Shown here: positions 23,847 through 33,031 of the stretch, piece by piece
Layout of the letters: every line of letters begins with the position of its first letter
Position numbering within the stretch: the stretch's first letter is position 1
Assembly: GCA_031292145.1 (NCBI GenBank)
Contig: JARLHR010000091.1
Coordinates: 62,001 to 126,000, forward strand
Direction of reading: 5' to 3'
DNA: 64,000 nt
Origin: Clostridium sp.
GTDB taxonomy: Bacteria; Bacillota; Clostridia; Clostridiales; Clostridiaceae
The notes under the pieces: model-generated
What the model saw: the letters and a program-made list of their open reading frames with translations, nothing else
Databases searched by the model: none
Told to the model about the DNA's origin: nothing
Program-made: the position numbers and the translations under genes

Positions 23847-24383
23847 TTATTCACCTCCTGCGAATTTGTTCAATGGTGTAGCTTGCAATTGATTAATTGT
23901 CATAACTCCATCTATTTCATTTATTAGTAAATAGCTAAATAGATAATCCAGTAAAATATAAGCTGGTTTAATTTGATTTACTGCGTTTTTCAGATCATCC
24001 ATATTGGAAGGTATACCAGTCACGCTTGTGAATTTAACGTGAATTGTACCATCATAAGTAACAGCTACATCACCATTTGTAAAAGCATCACATACAATTT
24101 TTATGGCTGTACTTGTAAGCTTGCCATTTATTCTTCCCTTTGATTTAATTACACTCCTTCGCGTATCATAATCTTTTGTGTAGTCAGTAACTATTCCTAA
24201 ATCTTTTTCATAGTAATCTAAGGCCCATGTTGCAGTGTCAACATCAAATTGAAGTTGTAAATCTGCCATTTGATTGTATAAATTATCAAATTCACTTCCG
24301 CATGAATCTAATATCTCACTGTTTATAGCCGAATCTGTTACTATAGGAGGAAAATATGCTTTTAAAGTATCACTATAAGACAT
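23847..24383 (-). CDS. xkdU: YmfQ/DUF2313 tail protein (XkdU-like)
   Basis: 178 residues with the family features: short N-terminal MSYSDTLKAYFPPIV, a helix with LDYYEKDLGI, then DTRRSVIKSKGRINGKLT and AFTNGDVAVTY. XkdU-type proteins sit at the edge of the baseplate wedge and link to fibres. Follows the baseplate J gene with 16 bases between, as in PBSX. Confidence 0.85.
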   Translation of the reverse strand: MSYSDTLKAYFPPIVTDSAINSEILDSCGSEFDNLYNQMADLQLQFDVDTATWALDYYEKDLGIVTDYTKDYDTRRSVIKSKGRINGKLTSTAIKIVCDAFTNGDVAVTYDGTIHVKFTSVTGIPSNMDDLKNAVNQIKPAYILLDYLFSYLLINEIDGVMTINQLQATPLNKFAGGE

Positions 24384-24399
24384 ATATCATTACCTCCCA

Positions 24400-25482
24400 T
24401 TATGAAATTGTAACTGTTCCAATTACAGGACATTGAGTTAAACTTGATGCATAGGTTAATGGTATTGCAACAGTACTACCGTTAACAGTTAAATTAGTAT
24501 AATCTAGAAAACCTGGGGTATCTATTATCAATGCTCCAATTTTTGAATAACTGACCGAACTAGCATTAAAAGCTATAGTTTGTAAATAATTTGTTAGTGC
24601 ATTTTCAAAATTGGTCTGCCTTTGTGCATCAGAATAATTTGTATCTTTTACTGCTGTAAAACTGACATTTATTGAAAGCGCTGTTGCTGCTTCAACTGTT
24701 GTAAATGCTCCATATGGTGCAGTTCCATAACCTTGTCCCCATGTAGTACCTAACGGATCAATAACGGTTTGCATTGTATTAATAAAGTCTGTGCTTGGTG
24801 GTAATTTATTTGCATCTATGACAACAAGTAATATTGTATTGTTACCATTCCATGTTGGATATACTTTAACATCACCAACACCGCTATAATCTTTTGCTAA
24901 ACTTGTGAAATAAGCTATATTGCCACCAGTTTGCGGAGATTGTAACTTTTCGTAATATCTTTCAAGTAAAGAACTATCGCTTTCAGCATCATAGCCACCA
25001 CTACTTGCTCCTAGATTAGTTACACTTGTTATACCGCTTATTGATATTGGCATTTGAGTTATTTGTCCTGCTGGTACATTCCCTGTGCTTCCTGCTATTA
25101 CTGCTTGTACTGGTACTGCTCCTGTTCCGCTTATTGTAGTTGCTTGGTTTACTGAAAATTGGATTCTGCTAGGAGTTTGAAATAATTGACCTACGCTCAA
25201 AGCAACATTTCCTGTAATAGTTAGATTTGTTGTTGCATAAGTTGCATCGTTTCTAGTTAATCCAGTTCTTTCATATACTCTGCTTGCTAATTCATCTCCT
25301 GTGAGATTAGATATATCAAATTTTGATGCTAAATTATCCATTTTGATTAAAGCTTTGTTCATTTCTTGGCTTACTGCTGATGGAATATCATAAGCAATAT
25401 AACCTTCTGTTTTATCGGTTGTATCTGAAATGTTCCCTAACATTCTGTTTAATATCGTTGCACTATCTTCGCTATACGCCAT
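24400..25482 (-). CDS. xkdT: Baseplate J-like wedge protein (XkdT-like)
   Basis: 360 residues with gpJ family motifs: LDSRxxERTGL-like opening (ASRVYERTGLTRNDAT), AVIAGSTGNVPAGQI (about residues 125 to 140), SDSSLLERYYEKLQSPQTGG (about residues 170 to 190). It forms baseplate wedges of the contractile tail. Ribosome site GGAGGTG lies inside the upstream gene, with an 11-base overlap. Confidence 0.92.
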   Translation of the reverse strand: MAYSEDSATILNRMLGNISDTTDKTEGYIAYDIPSAVSQEMNKALIKMDNLASKFDISNLTGDELASRVYERTGLTRNDATYATTNLTITGNVALSVGQLFQTPSRIQFSVNQATTISGTGAVPVQAVIAGSTGNVPAGQITQMPISISGITSVTNLGASSGGYDAESDSSLLERYYEKLQSPQTGGNIAYFTSLAKDYSGVGDVKVYPTWNGNNTILLVVIDANKLPPSTDFINTMQTVIDPLGTTWGQGYGTAPYGAFTTVEAATALSINVSFTAVKDTNYSDAQRQTNFENALTNYLQTIAFNASSVSYSKIGALIIDTPGFLDYTNLTVNGSTVAIPLTYASSLTQCPVIGTVTIS

Positions 25483-25891
25483 TAACGCTCACCTCCCCTT
25501 GGTCTGTTTGTGCTGTAAAACTAACTGTTAAAATGTCACCACTTGTACTTATACTAAAGCTACTTATTCCAGTTATGTGTGAATTGTAACTTATACACTC
25601 CCAAACAATTCTTCTGGCTTCACTTTCAATGAGTGCTGAAGAATAGCCTTTTCCAACTAAATCATCTAAATTACTTCCGTAACTTGTACTATAAGCTGAA
25701 TAAATGCTATTGGGAGTTTTTAAAGCTTTCCACATCCAAACTCTTAATGCTTCTGCTCCTGCTACGGTTTGGAATTTTCCATCAACTAATAAATAATCAT
25801 TGTTAGTAAAATCCCATGCATATTCTTTTGGCACTGTAACTGTAGTTGAACTACTTTCCGAAAATGATGCAACTGTTGTTACTACTGCCAT
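25472..25891 (-). CDS. xkdS: Baseplate protein, DUF2634/XkdS-like
   Basis: The ATG at 25891 overlaps the stop of the upstream gene (TAATG) and has GGCGGTGAG as ribosome site; a longer frame to 25924 is not needed. The product has the family's YAWDFTNNDYLLVDGKF and VWMWKALKT, then IYSAYSTSYGSNL and ARRIVWECI. It corresponds to the gp25-like lysozyme-related wedge component of PBSX-like tails. Confidence 0.85.
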   Translation of the reverse strand: MAVVTTVASFSESSSTTVTVPKEYAWDFTNNDYLLVDGKFQTVAGAEALRVWMWKALKTPNSIYSAYSTSYGSNLDDLVGKGYSSALIESEARRIVWECISYNSHITGISSFSISTSGDILTVSFTAQTDQGEVSVNGV

Positions 25892-26211
25892 TATAAACTC
25901 ACCGCCTTGCATAGTAATATCCATGTTTGCATATCTATTGTTGGCATTAAAACAACTGTATCGCCTTCATTTAAATCTGAATTTGTTGCCTCTATAGCTG
26001 TTCCTTCTCCTCCTGTTATAGTTACTTGTCTTGAATATCCACTCAATAAATAGTCTGCAATTAAAATATCATCTTTATATAATGGCATATCATCCACCTG
26101 GATTACTAAATTTGGAGGTGGTGATGTAATAGTTCCTATATAAATGCCTGGCGGATTATTCTTCGCACCTTGTCTTCTCATTGAATGTATAATTTTTGCA
26201 TATGGATCCAT
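25891..26211 (-). CDS. xkdR: Baseplate spike-region protein, DUF2577/XkdR-like
   Basis: 106 residues, with MDPYAKIIHSMRRQGAKNN and a beta-rich body (IYIGTITSPPPNLVIQVDDM), the usual DUF2577 pattern. Proteins of this family lie between the hub and gp25-like genes and probably fill the gpV/spike position. It starts right after the hub gene (one-base gap). Confidence 0.82.
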   Translation of the reverse strand: MDPYAKIIHSMRRQGAKNNPPGIYIGTITSPPPNLVIQVDDMPLYKDDILIADYLLSGYSRQVTITGGEGTAIEATNSDLNEGDTVVLMPTIDMQTWILLCKAVSL

Positions 26212-27228
26212 TTAACTATCCACCCCCTGAAAGTCCATTATATTGTTAAAGTTTAGTGTAAGTTTCATTGTATATTTGCCTGTCCCGCAATCCCATGTAT
26301 GGGTATCTTCATCAATATAAAGTGTTGTATCATATAATACATCTAGATACCATATCTTAGTTGGTATTGCATACCCTGTTATACAATAAATATTGCCTGC
26401 TGTTTCTACACTTATTTCATGGTCGAAGCCATATAACATATTATTCGCTACGGTATACGGGTCTTTGTCTTTTTCTTTTTGATATATGTCTTGTAAAAGT
26501 CCATAACTACTTATTAATCCAGTATTTTCTACTGTATCAATATAATTGTCATCAGAATCTACTATTTTAATTTTATTAACCATCTTGTCTATGGAATCTT
26601 TGTAAGTCATGCCAATTAAGTTATTATTGTAAGGATCATCTTTTAAAGATTGCAATGTAAAATTAGAAACTGTTGTTCCTTTAAGAATTACATTTAATTT
26701 ATCTGCATCCATTATTGGAATGTATCTCAAACCATTCTGTTTGGCTGCTTGAGTATAACACTCCATTATGATGTTATAATGGCTTAATTTTGAACATTTT
26801 CTGTTAATAGAAATACCTGTACTTTCCATACTTCCTGCTTGTATTCCCATATCCGAGAAATTCTCACATACTTTTGAAGCAATATTCTCTGGCAATTCAT
26901 TTTTAATGTTCTTACTGTCTTTAGATTGCATAAAAAACCTCAGATAATCTACAACCGTAAAAGATTCCTCTTGGTTTGTGCTATCTAAAGTTCTATCAAT
27001 AACTTGGCCTCTAAATATTTCTTTTTTAGTATCACTATCAACTATACTTATTAATGTTCCTGGTCCTATTTGCACTTTTGGCTGATTATCATCTGTTATT
27101 GGATAAACCATATTAAAAGTAACTTTTCTAGCCGGTTGAGTAATTGAACCGCTCCATTGCACTTGTTTTACTAGTGGTGTTATTTCAGTAAGTAACCAAC
27201 CATCATATAAACTATATAGCTTAATCAT
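26212..27228 (-). CDS. xkdQ: Baseplate hub protein (XkdQ/gpD-like)
   Basis: 338 residues. N-terminal LTEITPLVKQVQWSGSITQP and RKVTFNMVYP, then IVDSDTKKEIFRGQVIDR, are typical for XkdQ hub proteins, which form the ring around the spike. It overlaps the preceding XkdP-like gene by 4 bases (ATGA). Confidence 0.88.
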   Translation of the reverse strand: MIKLYSLYDGWLLTEITPLVKQVQWSGSITQPARKVTFNMVYPITDDNQPKVQIGPGTLISIVDSDTKKEIFRGQVIDRTLDSTNQEESFTVVDYLRFFMQSKDSKNIKNELPENIASKVCENFSDMGIQAGSMESTGISINRKCSKLSHYNIIMECYTQAAKQNGLRYIPIMDADKLNVILKGTTVSNFTLQSLKDDPYNNNLIGMTYKDSIDKMVNKIKIVDSDDNYIDTVENTGLISSYGLLQDIYQKEKDKDPYTVANNMLYGFDHEISVETAGNIYCITGYAIPTKIWYLDVLYDTTLYIDEDTHTWDCGTGKYTMKLTLNFNNIMDFQGVDS

Positions 27229-27701
27229 AATATATTACTTCCTAATGCTAAATTTGATTGTGCAAATGTGAATGCTGCTCCATGAGTACCAACTATAGCT
27301 TGATTTAAAGATGTTACTTTGTATCTTTTTAAACTTAAAGTGAAATTAATATCCATAGTCCCATCGTTTTGTCCATATTCAAAAGATTCAATAGAAAATA
27401 AATCATTTACTGGAGTTCCTGTCATAACTAATCTTATAGGCTTCTTACTTAATCTCCATGTTTCAAATGTACTAACAAATTCTTTAGGTGTTGGAAAGCC
27501 TGTATAAGTGCAAAATGTATAATTTTGACTCGGGAAAAAACTAGCTAAAGTTATTTGTGAAAGTTTAGTTTCACCTAAAATATTCAATTCTCCTACACTT
27601 TCAACATTAATAGATACATTGTTATTATCAGTTTTAACAGAATAACTTTGAGGTAAAACTGGCAACTGAATTAACGTATCTTGACCTATCCATATTTCCA
27701 T
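27225..27701 (-). CDS. xkdP: XkdP-like tail protein without LysM domain
   Basis: 158 residues. The N-terminal part (LPVLPQSYSVKTDNNNVSIN, then VGELNILGETKLSQITLASFFP) matches the first domain of XkdP, but the C-terminal LysM module found in PBSX and many relatives is absent. It links tape measure and hub. Ribosome site GGGGG. Confidence 0.82.
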   Translation of the reverse strand: MEIWIGQDTLIQLPVLPQSYSVKTDNNNVSINVESVGELNILGETKLSQITLASFFPSQNYTFCTYTGFPTPKEFVSTFETWRLSKKPIRLVMTGTPVNDLFSIESFEYGQNDGTMDINFTLSLKRYKVTSLNQAIVGTHGAAFTFAQSNLALGSNIL

Positions 27702-27714
27702 TTAAATTGCCCCC

Positions 27715-29895
27715 TTATGCCATTCCTAATTCTGTTTGAGTTAATTTATTTGCTAATGCTGTTGCTATTTTATCAATGTCTGCATCTTCTCTTACGATTA
27801 TATGGTCTGCTAATTTTGCAATTTGAAATATTCTATTTCCACTTCCACCTTTGCTCGCTGTAGATTGTACTGGAATATTAGTTCCTTGCAATCCACCTAA
27901 TGTATTTGTTTTAATTCCCACACTTAAATCTTTAATTGGGTCTGTTACTAGATGCGTATTAACTTTTATTCCATCTCCTAATCCTTGCATGAAATCTGGC
28001 ATCCATTCCTCATAATTTCTCAAACTTCCAACGTCTGGCCTTGAAAAATGAATATATTTAGTAATAGTATCTGCTACTCCACTTACTGCATTTTCAACAT
28101 CACCAATTGCACCTTTTATTCCATTAACTATTCCGTCTATCATATCTTTACCCCAGTTATAAGCTGTTGTAGCGATATCTGCAAATATAGCACCTATAGA
28201 ATTAATTATGTCTTGAATAATATTAACTGCTCCGCCAAATATTGAACTAACTGCATCACAAATGCTATTCCATGCACCGCTCCAATCACCATTTATAGCT
28301 TGCATTACTGCTGTTATTATATCTTCTATAACTGTTATAGCTGTAGTGATAAAAGTTTTAATTGCATTCCATATATTACTTGCTACTGCTAATATAGTCG
28401 CACCATGGGCACTCCAAAAAGCTTCTATGCCCGTCAATACAGTACTAACCACGCTTGATATTGCATTCATTACATTACTTATAGTTTTAGAAATTAATGG
28501 CCAATTGTCAAAAACCCAGCGAACAACTTGTATAAACATTTCTATTATAAATGTTAAAACTGGTTTAAGTACGCTATTCCACACACTGCCTATTGCTGAA
28601 AATACTGATGAAATAACTGCTTTAATTTCTGGAATATGGGCTTTGACTGTTTGAACTAAACTCATTACAATATCTTGTATTCTATTGAGTACATCTGCTG
28701 CGGTATCGGCTGCATCGTCTCCAAAAAGGCTACCTATAAAAGCAGAAATGGCAGTTATTGCGCTTCCAGTTCTATTAAAAGCATCTGTAGCACCTTGAAA
28801 AGCAGTTACTATACTTCCTATAACGCCTTCCACAAAAGTTTTTATACCTCCAAAATCATTTACATAAGCATAAACCAGCGCTGCTATAGCTGCAATTACT
28901 ATCAATATTGGCCCTGTTAATCCACCAATAAGTCCAGTCAATAATGTTACATTTGGACCCAATAACGCAGTCATATGATTGAATAAACTTGCGCCTCCTA
29001 TTAATGTTCCAAACACTGCTGTTACGCTTAAAATAACCGCTATAAGCGTTTTATGTTCGTTTGCGAATTTTGAAACAACTTGAGCGCCTTCATTAAGCTT
29101 TTGAGCTACCGTCGTTAAGTAAGGAAGCAATACTGAGCCTATAGCACTTTTTATTCCTCCTACAGTTTGAGAGAATTTTTCCATCTGTCCTGAATAATTA
29201 TTTAATGCTGCTTGTGATTGTCCGCCAAATTCCTTATTAAGTTCACCTAAAATAACTTTTTGAGCTCCAGCTACATCGCCAGCTGCTTGCATTGCTTGTA
29301 CTTGTTTCTTTTGTGCATCTGTGAATGTAACTCCGACTCTAGTTAATGCTGTTAATCCATTGGCAGGATCATTTAATGCTTTTCCCAACTGAATAGCCGA
29401 ATCTTTTGGAGCACCACCCATCTTTTGAGCCATATCCACCATTGCTTGTGTGGCCTGCGGAAATACATCTTTGCCTATATTGGTAAAAGTAAGTAGCATA
29501 TTATCGCCATCTTTAATCATTCCGGCGCTAGCTAAATTAGTCTTACTCATTTCACTAGCCATTTTACTAACTTCATCAGCTGTCATTCCTGCAGCTCCGC
29601 CAGTAGATTTAATTGTTTGTGCTAAATCCGAATTTATTTTCTGTGCTCCTGCCGCACTAGTTACGCAAGACTTTAAAAAACCAGCACTTGCAACTCCTGC
29701 TGCTCCTAAAGCATCTTTAGCAACTGCTAACCCACTAGCCATCTTTTGCCCTATATTTTCAGATAATGATCCTCTTATTGTGTTTCCAGCTTGTGATGCC
29801 TGTTGCGCCATTCCCTGCATTGCTTGCGCATTTTTTTGCATCTGTGCCGCAAAATTTCCCGTTAAATTCATAATTGCACTTAACGTCATAGCCAT
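27715..29895 (-). CDS. Tail tape measure protein, 726 aa
   Basis: Ala/Gln-rich coiled N-terminus, then the TMP domain (EVSKMASEMSKTNLASAGM, GKALNDPANGLTALTRVGVT), several hydrophobic segments between residues about 270 and 400, and a C-terminal part with the WSGAWNSICDAV and IHFSRPDVGSLRNYEEWMPD patterns found in clostridial and Bacillus TMPs. It sets tail length; by the usual 0.15 nm per residue this predicts a tail near 110 nm. Ribosome site GGAGGTG. Confidence 0.93.
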   Translation of the reverse strand: MAMTLSAIMNLTGNFAAQMQKNAQAMQGMAQQASQAGNTIRGSLSENIGQKMASGLAVAKDALGAAGVASAGFLKSCVTSAAGAQKINSDLAQTIKSTGGAAGMTADEVSKMASEMSKTNLASAGMIKDGDNMLLTFTNIGKDVFPQATQAMVDMAQKMGGAPKDSAIQLGKALNDPANGLTALTRVGVTFTDAQKKQVQAMQAAGDVAGAQKVILGELNKEFGGQSQAALNNYSGQMEKFSQTVGGIKSAIGSVLLPYLTTVAQKLNEGAQVVSKFANEHKTLIAVILSVTAVFGTLIGGASLFNHMTALLGPNVTLLTGLIGGLTGPILIVIAAIAALVYAYVNDFGGIKTFVEGVIGSIVTAFQGATDAFNRTGSAITAISAFIGSLFGDDAADTAADVLNRIQDIVMSLVQTVKAHIPEIKAVISSVFSAIGSVWNSVLKPVLTFIIEMFIQVVRWVFDNWPLISKTISNVMNAISSVVSTVLTGIEAFWSAHGATILAVASNIWNAIKTFITTAITVIEDIITAVMQAINGDWSGAWNSICDAVSSIFGGAVNIIQDIINSIGAIFADIATTAYNWGKDMIDGIVNGIKGAIGDVENAVSGVADTITKYIHFSRPDVGSLRNYEEWMPDFMQGLGDGIKVNTHLVTDPIKDLSVGIKTNTLGGLQGTNIPVQSTASKGGSGNRIFQIAKLADHIIVREDADIDKIATALANKLTQTELGMA

Positions 29896-29926
29896 TTCTT
29901 TTTCTCACCTCCTTATTTAAAGGCAT

Positions 29927-29965
29927 AAAAAAAGAACTACCTTTATACAGTAATTCTTATAATTA
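29927..29965 (-). terminator. Terminator before tape measure gene
   Basis: AAGAATTAC pairs with GTAGTTCTT (nine pairs with wobble; 29932..29940 and 29950..29958), then T7 on the - strand. Confidence 0.7.
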
Positions 29966-30277
29966 AACTATTTGTTTTTTCTTATTTTTATAAATATCTA
30001 TTAATTTTAAAACACCTTTGTATGAAAATTGGAATAATGTTAATGATAAAGCAAATCCATATTTAAGGAATAGCCATAAAAACTTAGCAGTAAGTATACA
30101 TGGTTTAACAATACACCAATTAAATATAAATTTTATTATTTCCCCAATAAGTGTAATGATTCCAACAAATACAAAAACTTCACCTACACCATTTATTTTT
30201 CTATTTCTACTTAATTGAGCTAATGCACCTACTCCGATAGCTTCTTCAGCTAATTGTTTCCTTGATTTTTTATCCAT
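29963..30277 (-). CDS. Membrane protein of unknown function, 104 aa
   Basis: ATG at 30277 with GAGAGG nine bases upstream. Two hydrophobic segments (VFVFVGIITLIGEIIKFIFN and LWLFLKYGFALSLTLFQF) separate basic ends. It lies between tail chaperone and tape measure, a position where phages rarely carry membrane proteins. A role in superinfection exclusion is possible but unproven. A terminator follows. Confidence 0.65.
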   Translation of the reverse strand: MDKKSRKQLAEEAIGVGALAQLSRNRKINGVGEVFVFVGIITLIGEIIKFIFNWCIVKPCILTAKFLWLFLKYGFALSLTLFQFSYKGVLKLIDIYKNKKKQIV

Positions 30278-30362
30278 AACATTCAACCTCTCAAATAAGA
30301 TATTTATTGACTACATTATACATCTTATTTAAGAAATTATGTTAGTTATTTATAAAAAAATA

Positions 30363-30949
30363 TTAAGAGTTATTCATTGCTTCAATTTCTGCATTTCTTT
30401 CATCAATTTCCTTAGTTAGAAATACACCTAATATTTTCTTTTCTCCATAACCTAAACCATTATATTTAGCTGGTGGCATGTGGTGAAGTTTCCATGCATA
30501 ATACATTGCTTGGGCTTCACCATCCACCTCTAAGAGTTTTTTATTTCTTTATCTGCCTTTTCTACTTCCGTAATTCCGCTAAGCTCTGAAATTGTTTTTG
30601 CAAGTTTTGTTACGTCTCCAACTTTGAATAGTTTTTTATCTTTCAATAGTTCTTTTGGAGTTATTTTCCCAAAATGCTCCAATAAAGTTTTATCCTTTAT
30701 GTCCGGTACGCCTTCCAATACAAGTTGAATATTCATTTCTCCAGTATTTACTCCTGTTAAATTGCCTTTTTTATCAAATTCAACCGAATTCTTTTGAATC
30801 TCATTGTAAACATCTAGAGAAACTGGATAGCAAGCAAATTTAACATCTTCTTTTAGTATTTCACTTAATTTATCAACTTTACATTCCTTTGTCTCTATCT
30901 CTAATTTCCCAGCATCTATTTTTAACAATTTTTCAATTATATTTTTCAA
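30363..30949 (-). CDS. Tail assembly chaperone, frameshifted long form
   Basis: A -1 shift at A AAA AAC (- strand, bases 30542..30536) would fuse the first 141 codons of the zero-frame ORF to a further 57 codons ending at 30363 (LLEVDGEAQAMYYAWKLHHM...EIEAMNNS). The heptamer is in the correct phase, four codons before the zero-frame stop, and TGGTGAAG/CTTCACCA can form a stem downstream. This is the G/GT-like arrangement of long-tailed phages. The long form is expected to recruit the tape measure to the tube protein. Confidence 0.75.
30530..30949 (-). CDS. xkdN: Tail assembly chaperone, short form (XkdN-like)
   Basis: About 139 residues from the likely TTG start at 30949 (GAGGTG six bases upstream); a GTG at 30958 overlaps that site. 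The N-terminal MKNIIEKLLKIDAGKLEIET and LVLEGVPDIKDKTLLEHFGKITPKELL (quoted in part) fit XkdN/phage tail assembly chaperones. It stops at 30530, three codons past the slippery heptamer. Confidence 0.82.
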   Translation of the reverse strand: MKNIIEKLLKIDAGKLEIETKECKVDKLSEILKEDVKFACYPVSLDVYNEIQKNSVEFDKKGNLTGVNTGEMNIQLVLEGVPDIKDKTLLEHFGKITPKELLKDKKLFKVGDVTKLAKTISELSGITEVEKADKEIKNS

Positions 30950-31008
30950 TTTTAACACCTCTTTATTATTTTTAAATTTTATTAGGAAGCCTTCAAGACT
31001 TCCGTATA

Positions 31009-31443
31009 TTATTGTGGCGTAATTGTATCTAACTTTTTATACTTGGTAAATGTAAATGGTATAGTTTCTTCACCAGTTTTCCCAGTTTCCCAATCTATTA
31101 AAGTTAACGAATCAAATTTAGCATCTAAAATTGCAATTCTTTCTGCACCAAATGCGTCTGGATCTGCTACATTTGAAACTAATGTGCATACTGTTTCTTT
31201 CCCAGCATCTAAATCGTCACTTTGCTTTTGAATCATTCTACTATAAACTTTCAACAACTTTATAGTTCCTTTGCCTTCCGTAGATACTGTTTTTGTATCT
31301 GTTGCTAATTGGCCTGGAATAACAATCTTAGTTTTTTGCCTTGTAATTTCTGCTTTTAGTGCGGATGTTTCTCCTGCTTGATCTCCGTCAATCCACATTT
31401 CTCCATATGAGCCATTGATGACTCTTTCCCCATTAAAACTCAT
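31009..31443 (-). CDS. xkdM: Tail tube protein (XkdM-like)
   Basis: 144 residues with SFNGERVINGSYGEMWIDG and KIVIPGQLATDTKTVSTEG, then TFTKYKKLDTI, the DUF2001/XkdM pattern. It polymerises into the inner tube of the contractile tail. It follows the sheath gene, as in PBSX. Ribosome site AGGAGGTG. Confidence 0.92.
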   Translation of the reverse strand: MSFNGERVINGSYGEMWIDGDQAGETSALKAEITRQKTKIVIPGQLATDTKTVSTEGKGTIKLLKVYSRMIQKQSDDLDAGKETVCTLVSNVADPDAFGAERIAILDAKFDSLTLIDWETGKTGEETIPFTFTKYKKLDTITPQ

Positions 31444-31457
31444 TTCTTATACACCTC

Positions 31458-32564
31458 CTATATACCTATATTTAAATCAAAGTTTTCAATCGCATCTAAA
31501 ATCGACATATTTCCAGCCAATAGGACTGTGTCGCCTGTATTTGCTTCTTTGATTTGTTGGTCTGTCATTTTTGAAATATCTGTGCCTTGTGCTTTTAAGT
31601 ATGCTCTTTGTGCTACCATATCAATATCAATCGAATAGGTAGTATCAATTAATTTATCGCTTATTAATTGGTCACAATATCCATGGATAGCAGTTATAAG
31701 TAAACATTTATCATTATAGTCATTTGGATATTTACCGATATAGTAATCATTTATAGTTGAATCTATATCATCATTTATTTGGTCCATAATATCAACTTGT
31801 TTAATTTTTTGATAATCTCTTCCTTTGGTTGATGTGAGAGTTGTTAAGCTGTTAACTGCTCTTGCTACTTTAACCTTTTTACCATCATTCATTAAAACAA
31901 ATTTTCCTGCCGCAATTGCTGTATTGAAATCTGTTATAGTCATGTGCGGAACATCTGAAACTTCCGGCAATACTGCATATGTAGCGGATTGCTTTAATGG
32001 TGTTCCTGCAATAAGTCCTGCTATTCTTGTACAATAATCTGCAGCTGCATATGTTTCATTTGATATTGAAGTTGTCCCATCTGGATTTGCTGTTGTAGTA
32101 TTTACGATTATATTATCAGTTTCAAAGTCGATAATTCCTTCGTGATTTGCCACTGTATGCGGTAAAACTGCTTTTACTTTCATACCACTATTATCTCTCA
32201 ATCCTTTTATCCATGTTGAAATAGTTGTTGCATCTGCTGAATCTATTCCTGGAACTGCCAAGTAGTCCCATTGTTCGGCTTCTAATGCTGTCATAGCTGC
32301 TGAGTAGTCTGTTGCTGCTGTTGGTTCTACGTATGCAATAACTCTTGTTGGCGTTGTTACATTACCTATCCATGCATCATTAAGTTGTTTTATATTATAA
32401 GTTGTCAATGTCGAAGGAATATCATCTGTTGAATCCATTATAATTAATCCAGCATTAGTTGAATCTTTTAGAATCAATGCGACAATCCCTCTATTTCCTC
32501 TTTGTATCGCTGTTGCTCCTGCTTCATTAAAAGCAACTGTAACGCTTGGTAATCCTAAAGCCAT
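31458..32564 (-). CDS. xkdK: Tail sheath protein (XkdK-like)
   Basis: 368 residues. The N-terminus (MALGLPSVTVAFNEAGATAI, RGNRGIVALIL) and the block VLPHTVANHEGIIDFETDNI mark the contractile sheath. The C-terminal KYPNDYNDKCLLITAIHGYC and LDAIENFDLNIGI also fit. Its presence sets the phage as a myovirus. Ribosome site GAGG. Confidence 0.93.
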   Translation of the reverse strand: MALGLPSVTVAFNEAGATAIQRGNRGIVALILKDSTNAGLIIMDSTDDIPSTLTTYNIKQLNDAWIGNVTTPTRVIAYVEPTAATDYSAAMTALEAEQWDYLAVPGIDSADATTISTWIKGLRDNSGMKVKAVLPHTVANHEGIIDFETDNIIVNTTTANPDGTTSISNETYAAADYCTRIAGLIAGTPLKQSATYAVLPEVSDVPHMTITDFNTAIAAGKFVLMNDGKKVKVARAVNSLTTLTSTKGRDYQKIKQVDIMDQINDDIDSTINDYYIGKYPNDYNDKCLLITAIHGYCDQLISDKLIDTTYSIDIDMVAQRAYLKAQGTDISKMTDQQIKEANTGDTVLLAGNMSILDAIENFDLNIGI

Positions 32565-33020
32565 TTATTGATCCTCGCTTTCTATATTTAAATTTAATTT
32601 AACCGTTCCAATCATTGGAACTTGCGTTGGTGTTGGTTGTTTGTCCTCTGTCAAAGTCAAATTCAAGGTTATATAAACTTCTTTATCTCTTGGCCCACCT
32701 GTCATTTGGGCAACCTTTACAGCCCTATCTCCAACTGTGAAATAACCAATCTTAAATATTTCTTTTATTGAATCTGACATGTTGTACTGGTCTACTGCAT
32801 CTACATTTGTGTAATCATCAACAAATGGTGCATAATATACAATTTGAATAAATATGTTATTATCCATTGTAAATTTATTCATATCTTTTGTTGCGCTATT
32901 AATTTGAGATATAAAAAAGGAAGGTCTTTCGAATCCTTCCCCTTGATTGCTCAAATGTACAATAGCATCACTTTGCTGTGCTATTAACGTACTAATAGCG
33001 GTTATAATATCCATTATCAT
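32565..33020 (-). CDS. Tail terminator-like protein, 151 aa
   Basis: The ORF fits the slot of the PBSX-like XkdJ region and the size and composition of tail terminators (FERPSFFISQINSATKDMNK, NNIFIQIVYYAPFV). It stops one base before the sheath start. The ribosome site AGGTGA is seven bases before the first ATG. The call is supported by position more than by sequence. Confidence 0.7.
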   Translation of the reverse strand: MIMDIITAISTLIAQQSDAIVHLSNQGEGFERPSFFISQINSATKDMNKFTMDNNIFIQIVYYAPFVDDYTNVDAVDQYNMSDSIKEIFKIGYFTVGDRAVKVAQMTGGPRDKEVYITLNLTLTEDKQPTPTQVPMIGTVKLNLNIESEDQ

Positions 33021-33031
33021 AATTTCTTCAC

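Noticed and set aside
18130-24383. Diversity-generating retroelement in the fibre region
   Set aside because: No reverse transcriptase gene and no template/variable repeat pair was seen near the fibre genes.
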